In this document: piece after piece, positions 41,864-53,192 of the stretch
Position numbering within the stretch: position 1 is the first letter of the stretch
Layout: the number at the start of each line of letters is the position of its first letter
Assembly (NCBI RefSeq): GCF_030687575.1
Contig: NZ_CP117439.1
Span: forward strand, 248,001 to 312,000
Direction of reading: 5' to 3'
DNA: 64,000 bases
Source: Pseudomonas sp. FP2309
GTDB lineage: Bacteria > Pseudomonadota > Gammaproteobacteria > Pseudomonadales > Pseudomonadaceae
Translations under genes and position numbers: made by a program
The notes under the pieces: model-generated
What the model was told of the DNA's origin: nothing
The model's input: the letters and a program-made list of their open reading frames with translations, nothing else
The model's database searches: none

Positions 41864-44187
41864 CAGCGCTTCTTCAACTGCTTGGCGTTGGCGAACAGCG
41901 AGGCCATCGCGTTGTTGGTGGGCGCAGCGGTCGTGGTTTCCTTGCGCGGTGCGCTGTTCTGCGACTGGCGTGGTGCCGAGCCTGGGCGCGCGCCGCGGGC
42001 ACCGTCGATTTTCTCGCCGGGGGTGTCGCTCATGCGCATCGACAGACCCACGCGTTTACGCGGGATGTCCACTTCCATGACCTTGACCTTGACCACGTCA
42101 CCGGCTTTCACCGCTTCGCGAGGATCCTTGATGAACTTCTCCGAAAGCGCAGAAATATGCACCAAACCATCCTGATGCACGCCGATATCCACAAAAGCGC
42201 CGAAGTTGGTCACGTTGGTCACCACGCCTTCGAGGATCATGCCCAGTTGCAGGTCCTTAAGGTCCTCGACGCCGTCCTGGAACTCGGCGGTCTTGAACTC
42301 AGGACGCGGGTCGCGACCTGGTTTTTCGAGTTCCTGCAGGATGTCGGTGATGGTCGGCACGCCGAAGGTTTCATCGGTGTACTTCTTCGGGTCCAGGCGC
42401 TTGAGGAACGCGGCGTCGCCAATCAGCGAGCGAATATCTCGGTCGGTCTCGGCAGCGATACGTTGCACCAGCGGGTAGGCTTCCGGGTGAACGGCCGACG
42501 AATCCAGCGGGTTGTCGCCGTTCATTACGCGCAGGAAGCCGGCCGCTTGTTCGAAGGTTTTTTCGCCCAGGCGTGCGACTTTTTTCAGCGCGGCGCGGGT
42601 TTTGAACGCGCCGTTTTCGTCACGGTGCGTCACGATGTTCTGCGCCAGGGTGGCGTTGAGGCCGGAGATCCGCGCCAGCAGCGCGACGGAAGCGGTGTTC
42701 ACGTCCACCCCCACAGCGTTCACGCAGTCTTCCACCACTGCATCCAGGCCACGCGCCAGTTTCAGCTGCGACACGTCGTGCTGATACTGGCCGACCCCGA
42801 TGGATTTAGGGTCGATCTTCACCAGCTCGGCCAGCGGGTCCTGCAGGCGACGGGCGATGGACACGGCGCCACGGATCGACACGTCGAGGTCCGGGAATTC
42901 CTTGGAGGCCAGTTCCGATGCCGAATACACCGAAGCGCCTGCCTCGGAGACCATGACCTTGGTCATTTTCATGGCTGGGTATTTTTTGATCAGTTCGGCG
43001 GCGAGCTTGTCGGTTTCACGGCTGGCGGTGCCGTTGCCGATGGCGATCAGGTCCACGGCGTGCTTGGCGCACAGGGCGGCCAGGATCGCGAGGGTCTGGT
43101 CCCATTTGTTGTGCGGTACGTGCGGGTACACGGTGGCGTGGTCCAGCAGCTTGCCGGTGGAGTCGACCACCGCAACCTTGCAACCGGTGCGCAGGCCTGG
43201 GTCGAGGCCCAGGGTCGCGCGCGGGCCGGCGGGGGCGGCGAGCAGCAGGTCGTGCAGGTTGTGGGCGAACACGTTGATCGCTTCGGTTTCGGCGGCGTCG
43301 CGCAACTCGCCCAGCAGGTCGGTTTCCAGGTGGGTATAGAGCTTGACCTTCCAGGTCCAGCGCACGACTTCACCGAGCCACTTGTCCGCAGGACGGTTCT
43401 GGTTCTGGATGCCGAATTGTTGACCGATCATGCCTTCGCACGGGTGCATGGTGCCCGGCAGCTCGTCACCGACTTTGAGCGAGGAACTGAGAATGCCTTC
43501 GTTGCGACCGCGGAAAATCGCCAGCGCGCGGTGGGACGGCATGCTTTTGAGCGGTTCGTCGTGTTCGAAATAATCGCGGAACTTGGCGCCTTCTTCCTCT
43601 TTACCTGCGATGACGCGGGCGCTGAGGATGGCTTCCTGCTTGAGGTACGTGCGCAGTTTTTCCAGGAGGCTGGCGTTTTCGGCGAAGCGCTCCATGAGGA
43701 TGTACTTGGCGCCTTCGAGGGCGGCCTTGACGTCGGCGACGCCTTTTTCGGCATCGATAAAGCGGGCGGCTTCGGTTTCCGGGGTCAATGACGGGTCGTT
43801 GAACAGACCGTCGGCCAACTCGCCCAGGCCAGCTTCCAGGGCGATCTGGCCCTTGGTGCGACGCTTTTGCTTGTAGGGCAGGTAAAGGTCTTCGAGGCGG
43901 GTCTTGGTGTCGGCAAGCTTGATGTCACGCTCAAGTTGCGGGGTCAGCTTGCCCTGCTCCTCGATACTGGCGAGGATGCTGATGCGCCGTTCGTCGAGTT
44001 CTCGCAGGTAGCGCAGGCGCTCTTCCAGGTGACGCAGTTGGGTGTCGTCGAGGCTGCCGGTCACTTCTTTACGGTAACGGGCGATGAAGGGCACCGTGGA
44101 GCCCTCATCCAGTAGAGCGACGGCCGCTTCGACCTGTTGTGGGCGTACACCGAGTTCCTCGGCGATGCGGCTGTTGATGCTGTCCAT
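41863..44187 (-). CDS. tex: Transcription accessory protein Tex
   Basis: A 774-residue RNA-binding protein. The N-terminal Tex region begins [19 protein letters not shown]; a YqgF/RNase-H-like domain ([17 protein letters not shown], ~325) and two helix-hairpin-helix motifs ([20 protein letters not shown] in altered form ~500-560) follow, and an S1 domain lies at ~650-720 ([22 protein letters not shown] in pieces). The Arg/Ala-rich tail after it is low-complexity. The start at 44187 matches Tex length in other species. Tex affects transcription and toxin expression. Confidence 0.93.
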   Translation of the reverse strand: MDSINSRIAEELGVRPQQVEAAVALLDEGSTVPFIARYRKEVTGSLDDTQLRHLEERLRYLRELDERRISILASIEEQGKLTPQLERDIKLADTKTRLEDLYLPYKQKRRTKGQIALEAGLGELADGLFNDPSLTPETEAARFIDAEKGVADVKAALEGAKYILMERFAENASLLEKLRTYLKQEAILSARVIAGKEEEGAKFRDYFEHDEPLKSMPSHRALAIFRGRNEGILSSSLKVGDELPGTMHPCEGMIGQQFGIQNQNRPADKWLGEVVRWTWKVKLYTHLETDLLGELRDAAETEAINVFAHNLHDLLLAAPAGPRATLGLDPGLRTGCKVAVVDSTGKLLDHATVYPHVPHNKWDQTLAILAALCAKHAVDLIAIGNGTASRETDKLAAELIKKYPAMKMTKVMVSEAGASVYSASELASKEFPDLDVSIRGAVSIARRLQDPLAELVKIDPKSIGVGQYQHDVSQLKLARGLDAVVEDCVNAVGVDVNTASVALLARISGLNATLAQNIVTHRDENGAFKTRAALKKVARLGEKTFEQAAGFLRVMNGDNPLDSSAVHPEAYPLVQRIAAETDRDIRSLIGDAAFLKRLDPKKYTDETFGVPTITDILQELEKPGRDPRPEFKTAEFQDGVEDLKDLQLGMILEGVVTNVTNFGAFVDIGVHQDGLVHISALSEKFIKDPREAVKAGDVVKVKVMEVDIPRKRVGLSMRMSDTPGEKIDGARGARPGSAPRQSQNSAPRKETTTAAPTNNAMASLFANAKQLKKR

Positions 44188-44392
44188 AAAACCACCTGAA
44201 ATTCTGAAAAGCAGCTCGCAGGCCCGGAAAAAAAGGCCTTGCGCGGCTGGTTGAGCGGCCCGACTGGCGCCGCTACCTGGGTCAAGAGGCAGCCTGTTGA
44301 CCCTCGAAATCGGGAAATTGCTGCCCGCCGCCGAAAAAACGGCTGAGGCCGTAAACAGTAAAATCTGACAGTGCCCCGCGTAAGGGCGCCGC

Positions 44393-44398
44393 ATTATA
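44393..44398 (-). promoter_or_regulatory. Possible -10 box of the tex promoter
   Basis: The plus-strand ATTATA is a perfect TATAAT on the minus strand, preceded by TGG two bases up, close to an extended -10. No good -35 at 17 bases. It would give a leader of about 200 bases for tex. Confidence 0.3.
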
Positions 44399-44472
44399 AC
44401 CAGCGTTCCGCCCTTGGGGGGTACTGCGCCAACGGTTGTAGGGCGCGGGTTCGCTGGCAGTAGAGGAAAAAT

Positions 44473-44501
44473 CTGCTAACAATGCACACGGTGCGTATAA
44501 C
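44473..44501 (+). promoter_or_regulatory. Possible ompR-envZ promoter
   Basis: CTGCTA (44473-44478) and TATAAC (44496-44501) are 17 bases apart; the -10 matches 5 of 6 and the -35 matches 3 of 6 consensus bases. It would start transcription ~35 bases before ompR, whose ribosome site is AGAGGAG. Confidence 0.35.
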
Positions 44502-44544
44502 GGCACCTAGGCCATAATGCGCGCCGAGATAAGAGGAGCATCCA

Positions 44545-45285
44545 ATGAGCAGCACTGCACACACTGCTGAAGGCGAAAAAATTCTCATCGTTGATGACGA
44601 TCCGGGGCTTAGCAGCCTGCTGGAGCGTTTCTTCAACTCCAAGGGCTATCGTGCCCGCGCGGTGCCTAACACCGAGCAGATGGACCGCCTGCTGGGGCGT
44701 GAAGTGTTCAACCTGGTCGTCCTTGACCTGATGCTGCCCGGCGAAGACGGTCTGACCGCCTGCAAACGCCTGCGCGGTGCGAACAACCAGATTCCAATCA
44801 TCATGCTCACCGCCAAGGGCGATGAGCTGAGCCGCATCAAAGGTCTCGAGCTGGGCGCCGATGATTACCTGGCCAAGCCGTTCAATCCGGATGAGCTGAT
44901 GGCGCGGGTCAAAGCCGTATTGCGTCGTCAGGCGCCGCCGGTCCCTGGTGCACCGGGCAGCGAGGACGAAAGCGTCACCTTTGGCGACTATGAACTGTCG
45001 CTGGCCACCCGCGAACTCAAGCGTGGCGACGAAGTGCACATGCTCACCACCGGCGAATTCGCGGTGCTCAAGGCGCTGGTGATGAACGCTCGCCAACCGC
45101 TGACCCGCGACAAGCTGATGAACCTGGCCCGTGGCCGGGAGTGGGACGCCCTGGAGCGCTCCATCGACGTGCAGATCTCCCGTCTGCGCCGGATGATCGA
45201 GCCGGATCCGTCCAAGCCGCGTTACATCCAGACGGTTTGGGGTGTGGGTTATGTGTTTGTGCCGGATGGCACTGCAACCAAGTGA
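44545..45285 (+). CDS. ompR: Response regulator OmpR
   Basis: A 246-residue two-component regulator: receiver with phospho-acceptor Asp61 (LVVLDLMLPGEDG) and Lys in DYLAKPFNPDELMARV, then a winged-helix DNA-binding domain (~145-240) with LATRELKRGDEVHMLTTGE and DVQISRLRRMIEPDP. The sequence matches OmpR rather than other members of the class. envZ follows 117 bases later, an unusually wide spacing. It adjusts the envelope to osmotic or acid stress. Confidence 0.9.
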   Translation: MSSTAHTAEGEKILIVDDDPGLSSLLERFFNSKGYRARAVPNTEQMDRLLGREVFNLVVLDLMLPGEDGLTACKRLRGANNQIPIIMLTAKGDELSRIKGLELGADDYLAKPFNPDELMARVKAVLRRQAPPVPGAPGSEDESVTFGDYELSLATRELKRGDEVHMLTTGEFAVLKALVMNARQPLTRDKLMNLARGREWDALERSIDVQISRLRRMIEPDPSKPRYIQTVWGVGYVFVPDGTATK

Positions 45286-45402
45286 CCGATGACTTGCAGG
45301 GGCGGGCATCCTGGCGTTTGATTCCATGAGCGTCGACGGGATGCCCGGCGTCTGCAATTCTGCGAGCGCCGCTCGTTCCTGCAAGGTGTCCAGCTGTCAT
45401 CT

Positions 45403-46716
45403 ATGAAAACCCCGCTGTGGTTCCCACAAAGTTTCTTCTCTCGCACCCTATGGCTGGTGCTGATCGTCGTTCTGTTTTCCAAGGCGCTTACGTTGGTTTA
45501 TCTGTTGATGAACGAAGACGTGCTGGTGGATCGACAATACAGCCACGGTGTGGCCTTGACGCTGCGTGCCTACTGGGCCGCCGACCCCGAAAACCGCGAG
45601 AAGATCGCCAAGGCCGCCACCCTGGTGCGGGTGGCGGGCGCGGGCGTACCCGAAGGCGAGCAGCATTGGCCTTACAGTGAGATCTACCAACGCCAGATGC
45701 AGGCTGAACTGGGTGAGGACACCGAGGTGCGACTGCGCATGCATGTGTCCCCCGCGTTGTGGGTGCGCGCGCCGAGCCTTGGTGAGGACTGGCTGAAAGT
45801 ACCGTTGTACCCGCACCCGCTGCGGGGGCAGAAGATCTGGAACGTACTGGGCTGGTTCCTCGCTATCGGGTTGCTTTCCACGGCGTCGGCGTGGATTTTC
45901 GTGCGACAGCTCAACCAACCGCTTAAACGACTTGTGTTTGCTGCCCGCCAGTTGGGCCAGGGGCGCAGTGTGCGCTTGCCGGTCAGCGATACGCCCAGTG
46001 AGATGACCGAGGTGTATGGCGCTTTCAACCAGATGGCCGAAGACGTCGAACAGGCTGGGCGTGAGCGCGAGCTGATGCTGGCGGGGGTATCTCACGACCT
46101 GCGCACGCCCTTGACGCGTTTGCGATTGTCGCTGGAATTGATGGGTGACCACACTGATCTGACCGACGACATGGTTCGTGACATTGAAGACATGGATGCG
46201 ATCCTTGATCAGTTCCTGGCATTTATTCGTGATGGTCGTGACGAGGTGGTAGAGGAGGTCGACCTGACTGACCTGGTGCGTGAGGTCGTTGCGCCTTACA
46301 ACCAGAACGGCGAGCAGGTGCGCATGCGCCTGGAGCCGATCCAGCCGTTTGCGTTGCGGCGGGTGTCGATGAAACGCCTGTTGAACAACTTGATTGGCAA
46401 CGCATTGCACCATGCCGGTTCCGATGTGGAAGTGGCGGCGTACGTATCTGGCGACAGCGCTGCGCCGTATGTGGTGCTCAGCGTGATGGACCGTGGCACG
46501 GGGATTGATCCGGCGGAGCTGGAAGGCATCTTCAACCCGTTTACCCGTGGCGACCGTGCTCGAGGTGGCAAGGGCACGGGGCTGGGCTTGGCGATTGTGC
46601 GGCGGATTGCTTCGATGCACGGCGGCAATGTGGAATTGCGTAATCGTGAGGGTGGTGGCCTTGAAGCACGGGTGCGTTTGCCGCTTGGGCTGATGCTGCC
46701 AAGAGACGCGGTCTAG
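45403..46716 (+). CDS. envZ: Sensor histidine kinase EnvZ
   Basis: A 437-residue membrane kinase: first membrane segment ~10-32, periplasmic part ~33-145, second segment ~150-170, HAMP ~172-222, phospho-accepting His231 in GVSHDLRTPLTRLRLSLELM, then an ATPase domain with NNLIGNALHHAG (N box), DRGTGID (G1) and GKGTGLGLAI (G2). It pairs with OmpR just upstream. A strong palindrome follows the stop. Confidence 0.92.
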   Translation: MKTPLWFPQSFFSRTLWLVLIVVLFSKALTLVYLLMNEDVLVDRQYSHGVALTLRAYWAADPENREKIAKAATLVRVAGAGVPEGEQHWPYSEIYQRQMQAELGEDTEVRLRMHVSPALWVRAPSLGEDWLKVPLYPHPLRGQKIWNVLGWFLAIGLLSTASAWIFVRQLNQPLKRLVFAARQLGQGRSVRLPVSDTPSEMTEVYGAFNQMAEDVEQAGRERELMLAGVSHDLRTPLTRLRLSLELMGDHTDLTDDMVRDIEDMDAILDQFLAFIRDGRDEVVEEVDLTDLVREVVAPYNQNGEQVRMRLEPIQPFALRRVSMKRLLNNLIGNALHHAGSDVEVAAYVSGDSAAPYVVLSVMDRGTGIDPAELEGIFNPFTRGDRARGGKGTGLGLAIVRRIASMHGGNVELRNREGGGLEARVRLPLGLMLPRDAV

Positions 46717-46719
46717 CAA

Positions 46720-46751
46720 ACAACATAGAGCCACATGTGGCTCTGTGTTGT
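46720..46751. terminator. 32-base near-perfect palindrome between envZ and rimK
   Basis: ACAACATAGAGCCACA (46720-46735) and TGTGGCTCTGTGTTGT (46736-46751) pair across a zero-base centre with one T-G mismatch. Placed between convergent genes it is probably a two-way terminator, though it has no long T tract. Confidence 0.65.
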
Positions 46752-46766
46752 GTCAGCGGGCGGGGG

Positions 46767-47672
46767 TTAACCCTTGCCCTTGGTCCTGGTCATATTCGGC
46801 CCACCATTCTTCTCCAGATGCTGAATGATGATGCCCGCCACATCTTTGCCGGTTGTGGTCTCAATGCCTTCCAGGCCCGGAGACGAGTTCACCTCCATCA
46901 CCAGCGGCCCGTGGTTGGAGCGCAAGATATCCACACCCGCAACGGCCAACCCCATCACCTTGGCTGCTCGTAGCGCAGTCATGCGTTCTTCCGGGGTGAT
47001 CTTGATCAGGCTGGCGCTGCCGCCGCGGTGCAGGTTGGAGCGAAACTCCCCAGGTTTGGCCTGGCGTTTCATCGCCGCAATCACTTTGTCACCCACCACG
47101 AAGCAGCGGATATCCGCACCGCCGGCTTCCTTGATGTATTCCTGCACCATGATGTTCTGCTTGAGGCCCATGAATGCCTCGATCACGGACTCTGCCGCCG
47201 TCGCGGTTTCACACAGCACCACACCGATGCCTTGGGTGCCTTCCAGCACCTTGATCACCAGCGGTGCGCCGTTGACCATCTCGATCAGGTCCGGGATGTC
47301 ATCCGGGGAATGGGCAAACCCGGTAACCGGCAGGCCAATCCCGCGGCGCGACAGCAATTGCAGCGAGCGCAGTTTGTCCCGCGAGCGGGCGATGGCCACG
47401 GACTCGTTCAGGGGGAACACCCCCATCATTTCGAACTGGCGCAACACGGCGCAGCCATAGAACGTTACCGAGGCGCCGATACGCGGGATCACCGCGTCAA
47501 AGCCTTCCAGCGGTTTGCCCCGGTAGTGGATCTGCGGCTTGTGGCTGGCAATGTTCATATAGGCACGCAACGTGTCGATTACCACCATTTCGTGGCCACG
47601 TTCGGTGCCGGCCTCGACCAGGCGGCGGGTGGAATACAGACGCGGGTTTCGCGACAGCACAGCAATCTTCAT
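46767..47672 (-). CDS. rimK: RimK, glutamate ligase acting on ribosomal protein S6
   Basis: A 301-residue ATP-grasp enzyme that adds glutamates to the C-terminus of ribosomal protein Rps[20 protein letters not shown] (ATP loop, ~140), [20 protein letters not shown] and [23 protein letters not shown] (metal site, ~260) in pieces are diagnostic. It overlaps rimB by four bases. In P. fluorescens, RimA, RimB and cyclic-di-GMP are reported to control RimK and so remodel the proteome in plant colonisation. Confidence 0.93.
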   Translation of the reverse strand: MKIAVLSRNPRLYSTRRLVEAGTERGHEMVVIDTLRAYMNIASHKPQIHYRGKPLEGFDAVIPRIGASVTFYGCAVLRQFEMMGVFPLNESVAIARSRDKLRSLQLLSRRGIGLPVTGFAHSPDDIPDLIEMVNGAPLVIKVLEGTQGIGVVLCETATAAESVIEAFMGLKQNIMVQEYIKEAGGADIRCFVVGDKVIAAMKRQAKPGEFRSNLHRGGSASLIKITPEERMTALRAAKVMGLAVAGVDILRSNHGPLVMEVNSSPGLEGIETTTGKDVAGIIIQHLEKNGGPNMTRTKGKG

Positions 47673-48151
47673 GCAGCACCTGGGGCAGAAATAGTAGAGA
47701 CCGGGAACACCGGCTTGTCTTGAACGTACTTGGCGCCGGGATTGACCACCAGGTGGCCGTCAATCAGCGCTTTGGAGCCCAGCAACAGGCGGTAACGCAT
47801 GGATTTGCGGCAGGCCAGGGTGAACTCCACCCGCCATACCCCATCACCCAGCGCCAGGGTGGTGCTGATCACATAACGCACCTGCGCATGGCCGTTGGAG
47901 CTCTTGATGGTTTTCATCGTCACCAGCGGCGCTTCGCAGCGGCGGTGACGCAGTTGCACAACGCTGCCCAGGTGCGCGGTGAAGCGCACCCATTTCTCAC
48001 CGTCGCGCTCAAAGGGCTCGATATCGGTGGCGTGCAGGCTTGAGGTACTGGCCCCGGTATCGATCTTCGCGCGCAGGCCGGCCACTCCCAAGTCGGGAAG
48101 TGCCACCCACTCACGCAGACCCACAACGGTCAAATGGTCAAATGTCTTCAA
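47669..48151 (-). CDS. rimB: RimB, ATP-dependent zinc protease family (RimK control)
   Basis: A 160-residue retropepsin-like protein of the family annotated ATP-dependent zinc protease. [22 protein letters not shown] holds the aspartic-protease-like DTGA motif. The start is a TTG at 48151 ([15 protein letters not shown]), the expected Pseudomonas N-terminus; longer in-frame starts run into rimA. No ribosome site is visible, so translation is probably coupled to rimA, whose stop is 13 bases before. It modulates RimK in the rimABK operon. Confidence 0.85.
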   Translation of the reverse strand: MKTFDHLTVVGLREWVALPDLGVAGLRAKIDTGASTSSLHATDIEPFERDGEKWVRFTAHLGSVVQLRHRRCEAPLVTMKTIKSSNGHAQVRYVISTTLALGDGVWRVEFTLACRKSMRYRLLLGSKALIDGHLVVNPGAKYVQDKPVFPVSTISAPGAA

Positions 48152-48164
48152 TATGGGTAACCGA

Positions 48165-48944
48165 TCAGTTCGCCCAGGCCTGGGGTGATACCTCGGCCAG
48201 GGCATTGAATGCAGGCCTGGCGAACCAGTAGCCCTGCATCAGAAATATTCCGCAGTCGAACAGGAAGTCTCGTTCGCCGGCTGTTTCGATGCCTTCGGCG
48301 ATGACAGTAACCCCCAACTGCTCACAGATTGTGACAATCCCCCGTACGATTACCTGGCGGACACGATCCTGGTCGACATCACGAATCAGCGCCATGTCGA
48401 GTTTGATCAGGTCAGGTTGGAAATCGGCCAGCAGATTCAGCCCCGAATAGCCCGCGCCGAAATCGTCGATGGCGGTCATGAAGCCGAATTCGCGGTATTC
48501 ACGCAGAATATTCGTCAAATGGCGATAGTTATCTACGTGCTCGCTTTCGAGCGTCTCGAAAATCAGTCGGTTCAGCGGAAAGTTGTGCGCGCGGGCCGCC
48601 TCCAGGGTGCTGCGGATACAGAGCTCCGGGCGGTACACGGCATTGGGCATGAAATTGATGGAAAGGTGGGTCTGCATTCCCAGGGCGGCGGCACCGGCAA
48701 TGGCTTGCATGCGACAGCGTTGGTCAAAGCGGTAGCGATTGCTTTCGTTGACCTGTTCCAGTATCGACATCGCACCTTCACCATTGACCCCGCGCACCAA
48801 GGCTTCGTTGGCGAAGATCGTATGGTCCCGAAGGTCTACGATTGGCTGATAGGCGAACGCGAAGTCGAAGCCCAGGGGCTCGCTTTGCTGGCAACCCACG
48901 CACCGCTGGCCTGGCGAGGTGAGTGAAACGGGAAAGTCGGTCAC
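48165..48944 (-). CDS. rimA: RimA, EAL-domain cyclic-di-GMP phosphodiesterase
   Basis: A 259-residue EAL-only protein. The EALVRG motif is near residue 46, the Asn/Glu metal ligands follow (INFMPN, FETLES), and DDFGAGYSGL near 160, then KLDMALIRD and ITICEQLGVTVIAEGIE complete the active set, so it is predicted catalytically competent. The N-terminal C-V-G-C pair (residues 15-18) might bind metal. GTG start with GAGGACATGCC before it. First gene of rimABK. Confidence 0.88.
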   Translation of the reverse strand: MTDFPVSLTSPGQRCVGCQQSEPLGFDFAFAYQPIVDLRDHTIFANEALVRGVNGEGAMSILEQVNESNRYRFDQRCRMQAIAGAAALGMQTHLSINFMPNAVYRPELCIRSTLEAARAHNFPLNRLIFETLESEHVDNYRHLTNILREYREFGFMTAIDDFGAGYSGLNLLADFQPDLIKLDMALIRDVDQDRVRQVIVRGIVTICEQLGVTVIAEGIETAGERDFLFDCGIFLMQGYWFARPAFNALAEVSPQAWAN

Positions 48945-49060
48945 GGCATGTCCTCGCGAAAACAGGGTGCTACCTGGCGTATCTTAGGTGAGCCTTGGGG
49001 TTTATGCGTCGAAGGGTTTCAACGGTAAAGTTGCGACATTTTTCAGAGCGAGGAATTCAA

Positions 49061-49468
49061 GTGGCTCAAAAGCAGGAAGAGGAAGAAAAAGTCCGTCTGG
49101 ACAAGTGGCTGTGGGCAGCGCGGTTTTATAAAACCCGTGCTCTGGCCAAGGCCGCGATCGAGAGTGGCAAAGTGCATCATCGCGGCGAGCGCTGCAAGCC
49201 GGGCAAAGAGCCGAGAGTCGGTGATGAGTTTCAGATTCGCACGGGTTTTGATGAAAAGACCGTCGTGGTGCAGGCGCTTTCCATCGTGCGCCGTGGCGCG
49301 CCTGAAGCGCAGGCGTTGTACGCGGAAACCGAAGCCAGCATTGCCAAGCGCGAAAACGCAGCGGCCATGCGCAAGGCGGGCGCCTCAGGCCTGACCACCG
49401 ACGGCAAGCCAAGCAAGAAGCAGCGCCGTGACCTGTTCAAGTTTCGCGGCAGTGGCAATGACGACTAG
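49061..49468 (+). CDS. hslR: Heat shock protein 15 (HslR), ribosome rescue factor
   Basis: A 135-residue S4-domain protein that binds 50S subunits carrying stalled nascent chains. The S4 motif VRLDKWLWAARFYKTRALAK is at residues ~12-31 and GKVHHRGERCKPGKEPRVGDEF follows; the basic C-terminus (KPSKKQRRDLFKFRG) is usual. GTG 49061 is chosen for GAGGA six bases before it; the longer frame back to 48995 lacks one. It is divergent from rimA. Confidence 0.9.
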   Translation: MAQKQEEEEKVRLDKWLWAARFYKTRALAKAAIESGKVHHRGERCKPGKEPRVGDEFQIRTGFDEKTVVVQALSIVRRGAPEAQALYAETEASIAKRENAAAMRKAGASGLTTDGKPSKKQRRDLFKFRGSGNDD

Positions 49469-49471
49469 CCC

Positions 49472-50308
49472 TTAAGCGAAGGGGCCTTTGTAGCGGGCGG
49501 GCTTGTTGCGGCAGGTTCTCAGGATGGTTAGTCGGCCGACCAAGGGCAGACGCCCAGCAAGCCCGAACAACGGCGCAGTCACCCGCATCAGCACCCCTGA
49601 CACCTTCGCTGCAAACGGCGTGTAATAACCCCAGCCCAACGCCAGCAGCGCCAGCAACACGCCGCCGATGTAGTCGTCCTGCCCCCAATGCGCGCCCGCC
49701 ACCAGGCGCGGCATCATGAACAACACCGCCAAGCCCCAAATCACCAGCACCTGGCCGATGCGCTGGGCAAACACCGTCATAAACATCGCCCATATCAACA
49801 GCACCGAAGCGTGATCACCTGGGAAACTCTGACTGGAGCGGTCTTTTAACTCCCAGGTTTTTTCCAAGCCCGGAAAGTAATCGCTCATTTGAATCGCGCC
49901 ACCAACCACCATCGATGGACTGCTGTGCTGCCAGCCCATCTGCGCCGCGAGTTTGGAAAACAGCATGCGGATAAACAGCAACAGCAACAAAATGCCGACA
50001 AAACCTAACAGCGCCTGACGCACCTGCACGGCCTTGAACACCCAGTCACCGCGAATCAGCAGCGCCAGCAAAATGATCCCGACCACTGCATCAAACGGTC
50101 GCAAACTGGCCACGGCCCACGTATGCAGCCAGGTTGTGCTAGTCGCCAGCGGGTCATTGAGTAGATGAAACAGCCACTCGTCGAAAATGACACATAGCCT
50201 CTGGCCCGTGGGCCACAGCCAAAAACACAGCAGTCCGATAGCGAGTAGATTGCAAAGAGCCCATCGCCGGAGGTTCCACTTGGCTTGGAACAAACCCGGA
50301 TTGTTCAT
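49472..50308 (-). CDS. PAP2-family membrane phosphatase
   Basis: A 278-residue inner-membrane protein with about six hydrophobic segments. The acid-phosphatase motifs are modified: motif 2 reads SFPGDHAS (~residue 164; usually SGH), and motif 3 [18 protein letters not shown] (~198) keeps R-x5-H-x3-D. The FPGDHA form is seen in lipid A or undecaprenyl pyrophosphate phosphatases and LpxT-like transferases. Convergent with hslR, only three bases apart. Exact lipid substrate unknown. Confidence 0.82.
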   Translation of the reverse strand: MNNPGLFQAKWNLRRWALCNLLAIGLLCFWLWPTGQRLCVIFDEWLFHLLNDPLATSTTWLHTWAVASLRPFDAVVGIILLALLIRGDWVFKAVQVRQALLGFVGILLLLLFIRMLFSKLAAQMGWQHSSPSMVVGGAIQMSDYFPGLEKTWELKDRSSQSFPGDHASVLLIWAMFMTVFAQRIGQVLVIWGLAVLFMMPRLVAGAHWGQDDYIGGVLLALLALGWGYYTPFAAKVSGVLMRVTAPLFGLAGRLPLVGRLTILRTCRNKPARYKGPFA

Positions 50309-50434
50309 AAACTGTCCCTCTTCGCTCTATATAAGCTCTCTGTTTCCAGGAGAAAGCCGCACCAAAATGGTGCTAAAGCGTTTAATTTTATAAACCTTGT
50401 AATCATTTTGTCATCAATTCAGATACCCAGACCT

Positions 50435-51337
50435 ATGACTGATTTACCGGATACCGACTTCACCCAACGCTTCATCTTCGACGAGAGCGACGTCCGCGGC
50501 GAACTTGTCTCTCTGGAGCGCAGCTACGCAGAAGTCCTTGCCAAGCACCCCTATCCGGAGCCGGTCGCGCAACTGCTCGGTGAGTTGATGGCGGCCGCTG
50601 CGCTGCTGGTTGGCACCATGAAGTTCGACGGTTTACTGATCCTGCAGGCGCGGTCTGAAGGCCCGGTCCCGATGCTCATGATCGAATGCTCCAGCGAGCG
50701 TGAAATCCGTGGCCTGGCCCGTTACGAAGCCGAACGGATCGCGCCCGACGCTACCCTGTCCGATCTGATGGTCAATGGCGTATTAGCCATTACTGTCGAC
50801 CCGACGGAAGGCCAGCGTTACCAGGGCATCGTCGACCTCGACGGTGAGAACCTGTCGGACTGCTTCACCAATTATTTCGTCATGTCCCAGCAGGTGGGCA
50901 CCAAGTTCTGGCTCAATGCCGACGGCAAGCGCGCCCGCGGCCTTTTGGTACAACAGCTGCCGGCCGACCGTATCAAGGATGACGATGACCGTGATGAAAG
51001 CTGGCGGCACATCATTGCCCTGGCCGACACCCTGAAAGCCGAAGAACTGCTGGGCCTGGACAACGAAACTATCCTGCATCGCCTGTACCACGAAGAGGCC
51101 GTGCGCCTGTTCGACGAACAGGGCCTGCGCTTCAATTGCAGCTGTTCGCGCGAGCGTTCGGCCAATGCCTTGGTCAGCCTGGGCCTTGAAGATGCGCAGG
51201 AATTGGTCGTGGAACACGGTGGCCATATCGAGATTGACTGCCAGTTCTGCAACGAGCGCTACCTGTTCGATGCGGCTGATGTCGCTCAATTGTTCGCTGG
51301 CGCGGGCATCGACACGCCTTCCGATACCCGCCACTAA
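50435..51337 (+). CDS. hslO: Redox-regulated chaperone Hsp33
   Basis: A 300-residue chaperone activated by oxidation. The four zinc/redox cysteines are C235 and C237 (FNCSCSRE) and C269 and C272 (DCQFCNERY). The N-terminal core has [22 protein letters not shown]. Start at ATG 50435 ([13 protein letters not shown]) fits the family although no clear ribosome site precedes it. Its only neighbour on this strand is pckA, 179 bases on. Confidence 0.93.
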   Translation: MTDLPDTDFTQRFIFDESDVRGELVSLERSYAEVLAKHPYPEPVAQLLGELMAAAALLVGTMKFDGLLILQARSEGPVPMLMIECSSEREIRGLARYEAERIAPDATLSDLMVNGVLAITVDPTEGQRYQGIVDLDGENLSDCFTNYFVMSQQVGTKFWLNADGKRARGLLVQQLPADRIKDDDDRDESWRHIIALADTLKAEELLGLDNETILHRLYHEEAVRLFDEQGLRFNCSCSRERSANALVSLGLEDAQELVVEHGGHIEIDCQFCNERYLFDAADVAQLFAGAGIDTPSDTRH

Positions 51338-51344
51338 AACGTTT
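51336..51344. repeat. AAAACGTTT copy 1
   Basis: AAAACGTTT lies in CTAAAACGTTTAA (51334-51346), overlapping the hslO stop. A near-identical CTAAAGCGTTTAA occurs upstream of hslO (50373-50385), and a second AAAACGTTT before pckA (51475-51483). The core resembles LacI-type (Cra/FruR) operators; may be chance. Confidence 0.25.
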
Positions 51345-51449
51345 AAGCACAGGTAAATCACCTGACAAATGCCGGATTAGAGGTGTTCTGACGGGAGGGC
51401 CCTACTCTTTTTGGGCTTTTCTGGCATAATCCGGCCCACTTTTTTCGCG

Positions 51450-53058
<1,609 letters not shown>

Positions 53059-53074
53059 GACTCGCGCGCTGTGA

Positions 53075-53105
53075 AAAAGCCGCCTCTTGTTGGGCGGCTT
53101 TTTTG
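53075..53105 (+). terminator. Rho-independent terminator after pckA
   Basis: AAGCCGCC (53078-53085) pairs with GGCGGCTT (53093-53100) and a run of T residues follows to 53104. The stop of pckA is 16 bases before. Confidence 0.85.
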
Positions 53106-53192
53106 TGCGCCAAAGGTTGGTCGCGATTTACTGGGGTGATTGATCCGGTTACCCGCCCCGGTGGCATCGAGGCGTTTGAAATCGGCGTTCAT

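Larger units (their letters stand above)
44188..44544. other. 357-base divergent intergenic region between tex and ompR
   Basis: No gene is visible here. It holds a possible tex promoter on the minus strand, a possible ompR promoter on the plus strand near 44473-44501, an AAAAAAAGGCC run near 44228, and the small palindrome GCACACGGTGC near 44483. Its length leaves room for regulatory sites or an untranslated leader, but I recognise none. Confidence 0.5.

Noticed and set aside
42157..43791. Plus-strand open frame of 544 codons opposite tex
   Set aside because: Shadow frame within tex; no homology I recognise.
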